A stretch of 64,000 nucleotides of DNA from Micromonospora fulviviridis (GTDB lineage: Bacteria; Actinomycetota; Actinomycetes; Mycobacteriales; Micromonosporaceae). Position numbers and translations under genes: made by a program. Position 1 is the stretch's first letter; each line of letters starts with the position of its first letter. The stretch covers positions 249,884 to 313,883 of the forward strand of contig NZ_BMRA01000005.1 in assembly GCF_014648395.1 (NCBI RefSeq), in the 5' to 3' direction. The notes under the pieces were generated by a model. That model saw nothing but the letters and a program-made list of their open reading frames with translations. It searched no databases and was not told the origin of the DNA. Below are positions 1 to 9,595 of this stretch, piece after piece.

Positions 1-546
1 CTGGGCGGTCTGCGCGACGCCGAGCGCGGCGGTCGGCTCGTCCAGGATGACCAGCTTGCTGTTCCAGAGCACGGCCTTGGCGATGGCCACGGTCTGCCGC
101 TGCCCGCCGGAGAGGCTGGACACGTGCTGGCGCAGCGACTTGACGGTGCGGACGCTCAGCCCGGCGAGGGTCTCGGCGGCCAACTGCTCCATGGTCGGCT
201 CGTCCAGCACCACCCCGCTGCGCTTCTCCCGGCCCAGGAACATGTTCTGCACGATGTCGAGGTTGTCGCAGAGCGCGAGGTCCTGGTAGACCACCTCGAT
301 GCCGAGCCCGGCGGCGTCACGCGGGTTGTGGATGGTCACCGGTCGCCCGTCGAAGAGAACTTCGCCGGCATCGGTGGGGTAGATGCCGCTGATGCACTTC
401 ACCAGGGTCGACTTGCCGGCGCCGTTGTCGCCGACCAGCGCGGTCACCTCACCGGGATGGGCCGAGAAGGCGACGTCGCGCAGAACCTGGACGGGACCGA
501 AGCTCTTGTCGATCCCGCGTAGCTCCAGCAGGGGGGTCGCGGACAC
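1..546 (-). CDS. Sugar ABC transporter ATP-binding protein (XylG/MglA-like), cut by window edge
   Basis: ATPase that powers a carbohydrate importer at the inner face of the membrane. Only the N-terminal 182 residues are inside the window. Walker A (GDNGAGKST) is at residues 39-47, the LSGGQRQ signature at 145-151 and Walker B (VILDE) at 166-170. The GTG start at 546 has an AAGGAGA ribosome site just upstream. It follows the binding-protein gene on the same strand, so a permease gene is expected beyond position 1. Single-domain versions of this family are about 260 residues, double-domain ones about 500; the missing end leaves this open. Xylose is inferred from the partner protein, not shown. 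Confidence 0.9.
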   Translation of the reverse strand, partial: MSATPLLELRGIDKSFGPVQVLRDVAFSAHPGEVTALVGDNGAGKSTLVKCISGIYPTDAGEVLFDGRPVTIHNPRDAAGLGIEVVYQDLALCDNLDIVQNMFLGREKRSGVVLDEPTMEQLAAETLAGLSVRTVKSLRQHVSSLSGGQRQTVAIAKAVLWNSKLVILDEPTAALGVAQTAQ

Positions 547-595
547 GGGGGTCTCCTTTGGACGGAGGGGAGATCTCGGAGCCCGTCCGTGGCGT

Positions 596-629
596 GCCGC
601 CCGGCACGGTGGTGACCGTGCCGGGCGGC
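596..629 (-). terminator. Intercistronic hairpin between binding-protein and ATPase genes
   Basis: Perfect 15-bp inverted repeat (596-610 with 615-629, loop GGTG) between the binding-protein stop and the ATPase start. There is no strong T-run, so it could act as a leaky terminator or an RNA 3'-end stabiliser that favours the binding protein. Confidence 0.7.
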
Positions 630-657
630 GTCGCCGGAGCGGGTTGTGGGGGACGGG

Positions 658-1758
658 TCAGCTGATGCCGGCGTCGGTGCAGAGCTTCGCGTACGCCGCG
701 GTGCAGAGCTCTTCCTTGGTGACGAAGCCGTCGGCGATGACGTCCTTCACGTTGTCCTTGTAGATGGCCTTCGGGGTGAGCAGGACGGCGGCCACGTCAC
801 GGCCACCCTCCGGGTCCTTGACCGTCTGGCCGGTCTCCTTCTTCTCGCCCTTGGCCAGCGAGATCGCCAGGTCCGAGGCGGCCTTCGCCTCCTCCTTGAT
901 GGCCTTGTAGACCGTCATGCACTGGTCACCGGCGAGGATGTTCTGCAGGCCCTGGACGGTGGCGTCCTGGCCGGTCACCGGCACCTTGCCGTTGAGCTTG
1001 TTCTTCTTCAGCACCGAGATGGCCGCGTTGCCGAGACCGTCGTTGGCGGCCAGCACGCCGTCGATCTTGCCCTTCTTCTGGGTGAGCATCTGCTCGAAGA
1101 TCACGCCCGCCTGGGCGTTGTCCCAGTCCGGAACCGACTGGTCCGGGCCCTTCTCGTACTCCTTGGAGTCGAACTTCGGCTTGAGCACCGAGTCGTACCC
1201 GTTCTTGAACAGCGTGGCGTTGTTGTCGGTGGGGGAGCCGTTCAGGTAGGCCACGACGGGGCTCTTGGCGCCCTTGTCGGTCAGGCACTTGCTCAGGCCC
1301 TCGCCCTGGAGCTTGCCGACCGCCTCGTTGTCGAAGCTGACGTAGTACTGGGCGGAGCCGCCCAGGGTCAGCCGGTCGTAGTCGATGGTGGCGACGCCCT
1401 GCGACTTGGCCTTCTCCAGCACGGCCTTGCCGGTGCCGGAGTCCAGGTTGACGATCATCAGGGCGGTGACGCCGCTGGTCAGCATGCCGTCGGCGATGGT
1501 GGAGAAGGCGGACTTGTCGCCCTGGGCGTTCTGGATGGTGTAGTCGACACCGGCGGCCTTGAAGGCCTCCTCCAGGAACTTGCGGTCCGCGCCTTCCCAG
1601 CGGGCGGAGGACTTGCTGTCCGGGAGGATCACGCCGATCTTCGGCTTCTTGTCGGTCGAGCCGCCGGCCTGGTCGGAACCGCCGTTGTCACCGCAGGCGG
1701 CCATGCTGCCGGTCGCGAGAAGACCGACGGCCGCGAAAGTGAGGAAGCCCTTGCGCAT
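658..1758 (-). CDS. Sugar ABC transporter substrate-binding lipoprotein (XylF/ChvE-like)
   Basis: Extracytoplasmic sugar-binding lipoprotein of the periplasmic-binding-protein type 1 superfamily, 366 residues. The N-terminus has a short basic and hydrophobic signal peptide ending in the lipobox SMAAC, followed by a Gly/Ser linker. The mature part opens with KIGVILPDS and contains IVNLDSGTG and VPVTGQDATV, typical of xylose-type binding proteins. I chose ATG 1758 because AAAGGA lies 9 nt upstream; an ATG at 1764 is only 3 nt from it. First gene of an operon with the ATPase at 546. D-xylose is the likeliest ligand by family resemblance, but other monosaccharides are possible. Confidence 0.88.
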   Translation of the reverse strand: MRKGFLTFAAVGLLATGSMAACGDNGGSDQAGGSTDKKPKIGVILPDSKSSARWEGADRKFLEEAFKAAGVDYTIQNAQGDKSAFSTIADGMLTSGVTALMIVNLDSGTGKAVLEKAKSQGVATIDYDRLTLGGSAQYYVSFDNEAVGKLQGEGLSKCLTDKGAKSPVVAYLNGSPTDNNATLFKNGYDSVLKPKFDSKEYEKGPDQSVPDWDNAQAGVIFEQMLTQKKGKIDGVLAANDGLGNAAISVLKKNKLNGKVPVTGQDATVQGLQNILAGDQCMTVYKAIKEEAKAASDLAISLAKGEKKETGQTVKDPEGGRDVAAVLLTPKAIYKDNVKDVIADGFVTKEELCTAAYAKLCTDAGIS

Positions 1759-1859
1759 GTGCATGGGTCCTTTCGGGGGTTGGGGGAGTTGTCGGTGGTT
1801 TGTTGTGTCCGGCAACGTATTCCTCCCGTCCGGACAGGCGCAAGAGAGCCGAGGTCAGA

Positions 1860-1889
1860 AGTTTGTTGGCGGCGGTAACAATTCAGCAA
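1860..1889 (-). promoter_or_regulatory. Candidate promoter of the sugar ABC operon
   Basis: On the minus strand TTGCTG (1889-1884) and CAAACT (1865-1860) are separated by 18 bp, a reasonable -35/-10 pair about 100 bp upstream of the binding-protein start. Confidence 0.4.
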
Positions 1890-1917
1890 CGCAACTGACA
1901 CCCGACCGTCATCGCGT

Positions 1918-1955
1918 GGAGAGCGCTCCCCGGCCCGCGTGCGGAAACGCTCCCA
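1918..1955. promoter_or_regulatory. Two LacI-family operator-like palindromes
   Basis: GGAGAGCGCTCCCC (1918-1931) and CGGAAACGCTCCCA (1942-1955) each resemble the actinobacterial LacI-family (CebR-type) box TGGGAGCGCTCCCA. Their centres are 24 bp apart, upstream of the candidate promoter of the sugar ABC operon. Repression by a sugar-responsive LacI regulator is inferred. Confidence 0.45.
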
Positions 1956-1973
1956 GCCGCGTCGACGGGCGGT

Positions 1974-2453
1974 TCAGCCGGCGGCGATCGGCGCGGTGAC
2001 GGCCCCGGTCAGGGCGACCAGGTCGGCCGGGGCGAGTTGCAGTTGCAGACCCCGGCGCCCCGCCGAGACGTAGACCGTCGGATGCGCCAGCGCGGAGGCG
2101 TCGAGGACCGTGGGCAGCCGCTTGCGCTGGCCGAGCGGGCTGATCCCGCCCCGGACGTAGCCGGTGGCCCGCTCGGCGACCGTCCGGTCCGCCATGGCCG
2201 CCCGCTTGCCGCCGACCGCGGCGGCGAGGGCCTTGAGGTCCAGCTCTCCGGTGACCGGCACGACCGCCACGGTCAGCCCGCCGTCGACCTCGGTGACCAG
2301 CGACTTGAACACCCGGGCCGGCGGCACCCCGAGGGCCGCCGCGACCAGCGCGCCGTAGTTCGGCGCGTCCGGCGAGACGTCGTACGGGTGGGTGCTGTGG
2401 GCGATCTTGCGCTTGGTCAGCAGTGCCGTCGCCGGAGTGCCCTGTCCCGCCAT
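1974..2453 (-). CDS. ybaK: YbaK/EbsC-family aminoacyl-tRNA deacylase
   Basis: Cytoplasmic trans-editing hydrolase of 159 residues, the normal length for YbaK. Family members remove a mischarged amino acid, typically Cys, from tRNA-Pro. Diagnostic segments include the N-terminal TPATALL, the central VFKSLV and VAVVPVTGELDLKALA, and GGISPLGQRKRLPTV near the C-terminus. The ATG at 2453 gives the canonical YbaK N-terminus; the frame runs much further upstream, but that part overlaps the methyltransferase gene and shows no family similarity. Stands between the sugar operon and the methyltransferase gene, both on the same strand, without an obvious functional link. Confidence 0.9.
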   Translation of the reverse strand: MAGQGTPATALLTKRKIAHSTHPYDVSPDAPNYGALVAAALGVPPARVFKSLVTEVDGGLTVAVVPVTGELDLKALAAAVGGKRAAMADRTVAERATGYVRGGISPLGQRKRLPTVLDASALAHPTVYVSAGRRGLQLQLAPADLVALTGAVTAPIAAG

Positions 2454-2500
2454 GAGCGACAAGCTAACCGGCCGCCGCCGGCAGGGCGAGCCGAAAACCG

Positions 2501-3715
2501 TCAGGCGGGAACCGGCCGGCAGATCAGCACGGTCGGGGCACCGGCAACTCGGGTCAGCACCAGGCTGGCCGCCTCGCCGCCGGCCAGCTTCAGGTCCCGG
2601 CGCAGCTTCTCCGGTTCCAGCGCCGAGCCGCGCTTGAGGATCTCCACCCGGCCCACCCGGCGCTCCCGGAGCAGGGCGCGCAGCCGCTTCAGCGAGAACG
2701 GCAGCACGTCGGTGATCTCCAGGCAGCGGGCGAACGGGGTCGGCCGGGCCTCGTCGCCGTAGAGGTAGGCGATGCTCGGGTCGGCCAGCGTCGCGTCGAG
2801 GTCGCCGGCCAACTCGGCGACCAGGTGCGCGCGCACCACCGCGGGGTCCGGGTCGTACAGGAAGCGGCGGGGCCGGCCCACCGGAGCCTCGGCGTCGCCG
2901 CTGCCGGTGAGCGGGAAGGCGCGGGCCTCCGCTCCGGCGACGGGCCCTTCCTTCTCCCGCAGCAGGGTGGCCCGGCGGGGCACCTGCGCCAGCGCGCCGC
3001 ACCAGAGCGCCGCCTCGACCAGGTCGCCGTCGACGCTGACCCACTCCGCCTCGGCGCCCGCCGGGATCAGCGCGTGGTCCAACCCCGGGGCCACCTTCAC
3101 CACGGTGTGCGGCACCCGCTCGGCCAGGCCGGTGACGAAGTCCCAGGGCGGCGAGTAGGCGCTCGGGTCGAAGATCCGCCGGCCGGTGCCGGCCTTCCGG
3201 CGGGCCGGGTCGCAGAAGACCCCGTCGACCCGGGTCACGTCGAACGCCGTGGCGTCCCCGATCTCCACGGTGAACAGGTCGGCCAGCCCGGCGGCCTCGG
3301 CGTTCGCGGCTGCCATCGCGGCGGTCAGCGGATCGGCCTCGACGCCGTACACCCGGATGCCGGCGCGGGCCGCGGCGAGCGCGTCGGCCCCGAGGCCGCA
3401 ACCCAGGTCGGCGAGGGTGGCGACGCCCGCCGCACGCAGGCGTTCCGCCCGGCGCCGCGCGACGACGCCCCGGGTGGCCTGCTCCAGGCCCGCGCGGGTG
3501 AGGAACATGCCGCGCGCCGCCGGGCCGAACTTGCCGGTCGCGCGGAGGCGCAGCTCCGCCTGGGTCAGCGCCGCCGCCGCGAGCCCGGCCGGCACGCCGG
3601 CGGAGCGGAGCGCGGCCGCCGCCGTCAGCGGGTCGCCGCCGGCCACCCGCGCCGCCGCGTCGAGCGCGGCCGACCCCTCGGGGGTACGCAGGGCGGCGAA
3701 CTGTTCCAGGTCCAC
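2501..3715 (-). CDS. Class I SAM-dependent methyltransferase with THUMP-like C-terminus
   Basis: Predicted methyltransferase of 404 residues. An alpha-helical N-terminal part (about 1-90) precedes a Rossmann methyltransferase core with motif I LADLGCGLGADAL near residue 101, an acidic VYGVEADPLT and the FCDPARR motif that contacts substrate or cofactor in this family. The C-terminal third matches actinobacterial proteins annotated with a THUMP-like domain, which suggests an RNA substrate, though the target is unknown. Runs on the same strand as ybaK, 47 bp away. ATG 3715 is the only good start in frame. Confidence 0.8.
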   Translation of the reverse strand: MDLEQFAALRTPEGSAALDAAARVAGGDPLTAAAALRSAGVPAGLAAAALTQAELRLRATGKFGPAARGMFLTRAGLEQATRGVVARRRAERLRAAGVATLADLGCGLGADALAAARAGIRVYGVEADPLTAAMAAANAEAAGLADLFTVEIGDATAFDVTRVDGVFCDPARRKAGTGRRIFDPSAYSPPWDFVTGLAERVPHTVVKVAPGLDHALIPAGAEAEWVSVDGDLVEAALWCGALAQVPRRATLLREKEGPVAGAEARAFPLTGSGDAEAPVGRPRRFLYDPDPAVVRAHLVAELAGDLDATLADPSIAYLYGDEARPTPFARCLEITDVLPFSLKRLRALLRERRVGRVEILKRGSALEPEKLRRDLKLAGGEAASLVLTRVAGAPTVLICRPVPA

Positions 3716-3758
3716 CCGGGCATTCTCCCGGCCGCCCGAATCGGCCGGGACGGTGGTG

Positions 3759-3950
3759 TCAGCGAGAGGTGGGGGTGGCGGCCACGAAGGCGCGCCAGCT
3801 CGCCGGGTCGAAGGTGAGCACCGGGCCGCTCGGGTCCTTGCTGTCCCGGACGGCGACGATGCCGTTCAGGTTGTCGGCGACCTCGACGCAGGCGCCGCCG
3901 TTGTTGGTGCTGCGGGTGGCTTTGCGCCAGGTGGCGCGGCTCAGGTCCAT
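3759..3950 (-). CDS. DUF397 domain protein
   Basis: Small protein of 63 residues that is almost entirely a DUF397 domain (WRKATRSTNNGGACVEVA, then VAVRDSKDPSGPVLTF). Such genes in actinomycetes lie directly downstream of Scr1/BldB-type HTH genes and are thought to form regulator/partner pairs. Here the start overlaps the end of the HTH gene by 10 bp, indicating translational coupling. Biochemical function is not established. Confidence 0.9.
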   Translation of the reverse strand: MDLSRATWRKATRSTNNGGACVEVADNLNGIVAVRDSKDPSGPVLTFDPASWRAFVAATPTSR

Positions 3951-4741
3951 GATTTCGCCACTTCCTCGATCAGCCGGGCGGACTGCCGCCGTGGCAGCGC
4001 CTCACCCGTCACAGCTTCCCAGCGCCGTTCGAGGGCGGCAACGTCGTTCGGGCTGTCCACGGTCTGCCCGCGAAGCTGGTTGTCCAGGTGGACCAGCTCG
4101 GCGCCACTCTCAAGCCGAGCCAGGATGAACGATCCGCCGAGCCCGGTGTGCCAGGGAGCGTCGGCCGGCACGACCCGTACCTGGACGTTGGGTTCTGCGC
4201 CGGCGGCCAGCAGGTGCTGTAGCTGCTCCCGCATGACGGCCCGGTCACCGATCTGCCGGCGCAGCGCGCACTCGTCCAGCACCGCGATGAACACCGGACG
4301 CAGACCGCCGGTCAGGACCGCCTGCCGCGCGAGTCGGGCCACCACCCGCGCCTCGACCTCCTCGGCGGTCAACTCCCCGCCCAGACCGAGCATCGCCCGG
4401 GCGTATCCCTCGGTCTGGAGCAGGCCCGGAATGGCGGTTGCCTCACACCAGCGCAGCACCGACGTCTCCCGCTCGATCTCCTCCCACGGGCGGAACCAGT
4501 CGGGCGCGGCGTGGAAGCGGATCAGCTCCAGCATGGTGGCGAAGAGGCCGCCGGTGTCCAGCACCCCGTCGACCCGGGCCAGGTAGTCCGGCCGGACCGG
4601 CCGGTCGCCGGTCTCCACCGCGCTCACCTGCGACGACGAATAGTTCACCAGCTTGCCCAGCTCCTCCTGGCTGAGCCCACGCGCCTGCCGCGCCCGCCGG
4701 AGCTGGTCGCGCAGGAACGTCAACGTCGGCACCTGGGTCAT
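3941..4741 (-). CDS. HTH transcriptional regulator with DUF5753 domain
   Basis: DNA-binding regulator of 266 residues. A Xre-type helix-turn-helix occupies residues 10-65 ([20 protein letters not shown], then [11 protein letters not shown]). The rest is a DUF5753 domain with the family hallmarks [21 protein letters not shown] and [17 protein letters not shown]. It forms an overlapping pair with the DUF397 gene. Many Streptomyces and Micromonospora carry dozens of these pairs; some influence development or antibiotic production. The target of this one cannot be inferred. Confidence 0.92.
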   Translation of the reverse strand: MTQVPTLTFLRDQLRRARQARGLSQEELGKLVNYSSSQVSAVETGDRPVRPDYLARVDGVLDTGGLFATMLELIRFHAAPDWFRPWEEIERETSVLRWCEATAIPGLLQTEGYARAMLGLGGELTAEEVEARVVARLARQAVLTGGLRPVFIAVLDECALRRQIGDRAVMREQLQHLLAAGAEPNVQVRVVPADAPWHTGLGGSFILARLESGAELVHLDNQLRGQTVDSPNDVAALERRWEAVTGEALPRRQSARLIEEVAKSWT

Positions 4742-4864
4742 CCGGCCCTCCTCCCTCGACGGCTACGGTCCCGAACGGTATGGAGCCGGTCACCGTGCGT
4801 CGAGGTGCTCCGGGCATGTTGCGGTGACGTGTGGCGGAACTGTGGCGACACGGAACGCGGCGCG

Positions 4865-4891
4865 TTGGCACTCTCCTTGACGGAGTGCTAG
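4865..4891. promoter_or_regulatory. CIRCE element 1 (HrcA operator)
   Basis: TTGGCACTC, nine spacer bases, GAGTGCTAG. One mismatch in each half against the CIRCE consensus TTAGCACTC-N9-GAGTGCTAA. It lies upstream of groES and implies repression by HrcA. Confidence 0.92.
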
Positions 4892-4909
4892 CCGAGGAAT
4901 AACCTGCGA

Positions 4910-4936
4910 TTAGCACTCTCACCCTGAGGGTGCCAA
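4910..4936. promoter_or_regulatory. CIRCE element 2 (HrcA operator)
   Basis: TTAGCACTC, nine spacer bases, GGGTGCCAA. The left half is perfect and the right half carries two changes. Centres of the two CIRCE sites are 45 bp apart. Apart from these two elements, the 337 bp between the HTH gene and groES hold nothing else I can identify. Confidence 0.88.
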
Positions 4937-5078
4937 CGCCCGGGCCCTGGTGTCCGGGGGTTGAACGCCAGGCGGACCGGCACCCGCGACGACGGCCCCG
5001 CCCGGTGGCATGTGGCAGATTGACGCCGGTCGGCGCGCCGACCGGCAACGACACCAAGTACCCCAGGAGGGTATGCCC

Positions 5079-7101
<2,023 letters not shown>

Positions 7102-7122
7102 TCCCGCGCCGTACGGCCTGAC

Positions 7123-7158
7123 GTCAGGGCACACCGCCATCCGGCGGTGTGCCCTGAC
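7123..7158 (+). terminator. Terminator after groEL1
   Basis: Perfect 16-bp stem (7123-7138 with 7143-7158, loop ATCC), 21 bp after the groEL1 stop. GC-rich with no long T-run, as is usual in this genus. Confidence 0.85.
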
Positions 7159-7225
7159 CCGTATCTGCTTACGGAACGCTGACGGAGTTGGCGAACGCCT
7201 GCTCCGGGCGACGACACTGGTCGCC

Positions 7226-8887
7226 GTGAACAGCATGTCGCGCGGTCGAGCCGCGCTGGCCGGGGTCACCGCCGCGGCCGTCGCGATCGGCGTCGCCGAA
7301 CCGGTGGCCGTCTTCACCGGCCCCCGCTCCGCGCCACTGATCGCGGTCGGCGGGCTGGTGGTCGACGCGGTGCCCGAGCCGCTCAAGCAGTTCGCCATCG
7401 CGGTCTTCGGCACGTACGACAAGATCGCCCTGCTGGTCGGCACGGCGGTGCTGCTGACGGCGATCGCCGCGCTGCTCGGCGTGCTGGCGGCCCGTCGGCT
7501 CCGGCTCGGCCTGGCCGGCATCGCCGCGTTCGCGGCCCTCGGGGTGGCCGCCGCGCTGACCCGGGCCGGCGCGGACGCCTTCGACGCGCTGCCCTCCCTG
7601 GTCGGCGGCGGGCTCGGTGCGGTCACCCTCTGGGCCTTCGTGGCGGGCCCGCTGGCCGAGGACGTCGGGCCGGGAACGGCGCACCGGCCGGGTCCGGCCA
7701 CGCCCACGTCGCCCACGCCCACCTCGCCCACGCCCACCTCGCCCACGCCACCTCCGGTGCCCGCGGCGCTCGCGCCCGACGAGTCGCCGGCCGGCTGGGA
7801 GCCGCTGGAGACCGGCGACCACGAGTCGCGGCGCCGGTTCCTGCGCGGCGTCGGCCTGCTGGCCGGTACGGCGGCGGTGGCGGGGCTGGGCGGGCACTGG
7901 CTGGCCGGCCAGCGGGGCGTCTCGGCGGCCCGGCAGGCGGTGAAGCTGCCCACTCCGGTGGCGCCCGCCCCGCCGGTGCCGGCAGGAGCCGACCTGTCGC
8001 TGCCCCGGCTCGCCCCCTTCGTCACCCCGAACCGGGAGTTCTACCGGATCGACACCGCGCTGGTGGTGCCGCAGGTGGACCCGGAGACCTGGCGGCTGCG
8101 CATCCACGGCCGGGTACGCAACCCGATCGAGCTGAGCTTCGACGACCTGCTCGCCCGGCCGATGGTCGAGCGCTACGTGACCCTGGCCTGTGTCTCCAAC
8201 GAGGTGGGCGGGGACCTCGTGGGCAACGCCCGCTGGCTGGGCGTGCCGATCAGGGAACTCCTGGACGAGGCGCAGCCGGAGGAGGGCGCGGACCAGGTGG
8301 TGGGCCGCTCGGTCGACGGCTGGACCTGCGGCACCCCCACGGCTGTGCTGCGGGACGGGCGGGACGCGCTGCTCGCGGTCGGGATGAACGGTGAGCCGCT
8401 GCCGGTCGAGCACGGTTTCCCGGTGCGGATGGTGGTGCCCGGCCTCTACGGGTACGTCTCGGCGTGCAAGTGGGTGACCGAGCTGGAGCTGACCAGCTTC
8501 GCGGACTTCGACGCGTACTGGGTGCCGCGCGGGTGGTCGGCGCAGGGCCCGATCAAGACGCAGTCGCGGATCGACACGCCGCGGCCGCGCAACCGGCTGA
8601 CCGCCGGCCCCGTCACGGTCGCCGGGGTGGCCTGGGCGCAGCAGCGCGGCATCCGCAGGGTGGAGGTACGCGTCGACGGCGGCCCCTGGCAGGAGGCGAC
8701 GCTGGCCCCGACGGCCTCGGTGGACACCTGGGTGCAGTGGTCGTGGCGCTGGGATGCCGGCCCGGGCGAGCACACGCTCCAGGTCCGGGCCACCGATGCC
8801 GGCGGGGAGACCCAGCCGGAGCGGCGTCGCCCGGTCGCGCCCGACGGCGCCACCGGCTGGCACACCGTCACCGTGACGGTGGGCTGA
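7226..8887 (+). CDS. Membrane-anchored molybdopterin-dependent oxidoreductase (sulfite oxidase family)
   Basis: Protein of 553 residues. The N-terminal 150 residues carry about four hydrophobic segments, followed by a linker of TPTSP repeats (around 7700-7750). A twin-arginine-like RRRFLRG near residue 202 and a hydrophobic stretch then lead into an extracytoplasmic catalytic domain of the sulfite-oxidase/YedY fold. The molybdenum-ligating Cys is C322 in TLACVSNEVGG, with GFPVRMVVPGLYGY downstream. The last 100 residues form the Mo-co dimerisation (Ig-like) domain. GTG 7226 has no clear ribosome site; ATG 7235 is an alternative. The natural substrate is unknown. Confidence 0.85.
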   Translation: MNSMSRGRAALAGVTAAAVAIGVAEPVAVFTGPRSAPLIAVGGLVVDAVPEPLKQFAIAVFGTYDKIALLVGTAVLLTAIAALLGVLAARRLRLGLAGIAAFAALGVAAALTRAGADAFDALPSLVGGGLGAVTLWAFVAGPLAEDVGPGTAHRPGPATPTSPTPTSPTPTSPTPPPVPAALAPDESPAGWEPLETGDHESRRRFLRGVGLLAGTAAVAGLGGHWLAGQRGVSAARQAVKLPTPVAPAPPVPAGADLSLPRLAPFVTPNREFYRIDTALVVPQVDPETWRLRIHGRVRNPIELSFDDLLARPMVERYVTLACVSNEVGGDLVGNARWLGVPIRELLDEAQPEEGADQVVGRSVDGWTCGTPTAVLRDGRDALLAVGMNGEPLPVEHGFPVRMVVPGLYGYVSACKWVTELELTSFADFDAYWVPRGWSAQGPIKTQSRIDTPRPRNRLTAGPVTVAGVAWAQQRGIRRVEVRVDGGPWQEATLAPTASVDTWVQWSWRWDAGPGEHTLQVRATDAGGETQPERRRPVAPDGATGWHTVTVTVG

Positions 8888-8904
8888 GGTCGGGGCCGGA
8901 CACG

Positions 8905-8935
8905 ACGCCGCGCCCGGGGGCTCCGGGCGCGGCGT
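8905..8935. terminator. Bidirectional terminator
   Basis: Perfect 13-bp stem (8905-8917 with 8923-8935, loop GGGCT) in the 70-bp gap between the convergent molybdopterin oxidoreductase and whiD genes. Confidence 0.8.
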
Positions 8936-8957
8936 TCAGTGGTCTGGGTGGAACCGG

Positions 8958-9341
8958 TCAGGCGATCTTGCGCTGGTCCGGGACAGCCGACTTGTGCGGC
9001 CGGCCCAGGCGGGCCTCCAGCCGGGCGATGTCCACCCGGGTCTGCCGGCGGTCGGCGAGGTCCTCCCAGCCGAGGGCGAGCAGCCGCAGCCGCTCCGACT
9101 CGCTGAACCCGCCCCACACGCCGTACGGCTCGCGGACCGAGAGGGCGTGCGCGGCGCACTCGGCGCGTACCGGGCAGGCACGGCAGACGGCCTTGGCGCC
9201 GGACTCGCGGCGCAACCGCGACGAGCCCCGCTCGCCGTCGGGGTGGAAGAACTGCGCGCTGTCGCGCCCACGGCAGGCACCGAGCCGCTGCCAGTCCCAC
9301 AGGTCGACAATGGGTCCGGGCAGTCTGCGTACGTTCGACAT
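8958..9341 (-). CDS. whiD: WhiB-family iron-sulfur regulator (WhiD/WhiB3-like)
   Basis: Wbl protein of 127 residues. The four cluster ligands are present as GACRG, then VCRACPVRAEC, giving C-x29-C-x2-C-x5-C, followed by the GVWGG turn and a basic C-terminus. The N-terminus (RLPGPIVDLWDWQ) and the FFHPDGERG motif closely resemble M. tuberculosis WhiB3 and Streptomyces WhiD, and its place beside groEL1 and a BldM-like gene is the same as theirs. These proteins bind [4Fe-4S] and usually act with the principal sigma factor; in Streptomyces WhiD is needed for late sporulation. ATG 9341 has GGGAGGAGG upstream; the longer frame to 9629 is not coding. Confidence 0.92.
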   Translation of the reverse strand: MSNVRRLPGPIVDLWDWQRLGACRGRDSAQFFHPDGERGSSRLRRESGAKAVCRACPVRAECAAHALSVREPYGVWGGFSESERLRLLALGWEDLADRRQTRVDIARLEARLGRPHKSAVPDQRKIA

Positions 9342-9459
9342 CAGCACCCCTCCTCCCGCGCGGCACCGCGGAAATCCTCGTGGCCAGCTCCTACCGGGCG
9401 GCGATCCGCGCGGGACACCGGTTCCGGACTGACCCCTCGGTACCCGGGCTTTCCCGCGC

Positions 9460-9473
9460 TCACACATGTGTGA
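9460..9473. promoter_or_regulatory. Perfect palindrome in the whiD-bldM divergent region
   Basis: TCACACATGTGTGA is a perfect 14-bp palindrome about 120 bp from either start codon. A second perfect palindrome, GGCATATGCC, lies at 9496-9505. Both are operator candidates; the binding protein is unknown. Confidence 0.5.
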
Positions 9474-9475
9474 TC

Positions 9476-9527
9476 GAAAAGCTCGGACAGTCGGCGGCAT
9501 ATGCCCCATCTGCCAGAAAAGTTCGGA
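9476..9527 (+). repeat. Direct repeat GAAAAGYTCGGA in the whiD-bldM region
   Basis: GAAAAGCTCGGA (9476-9487) and GAAAAGTTCGGA (9516-9527) differ at one base and start 40 bp apart, close to four helical turns. Confidence 0.55.
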
Positions 9528-9595
9528 TGATTGCCCGGAACCTCCTCCCCAGCACACCCCGCCGTGGTCTGCTCTGAGGCGGAGAGGAGACCACT

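Noticed and set aside
7700..7750. Short repeats (CCCACSTCGCCCACG) suggesting a tandem repeat array or CRISPR
   Set aside because: They lie in frame inside the molybdopterin oxidoreductase gene and encode a Thr/Pro/Ser linker.
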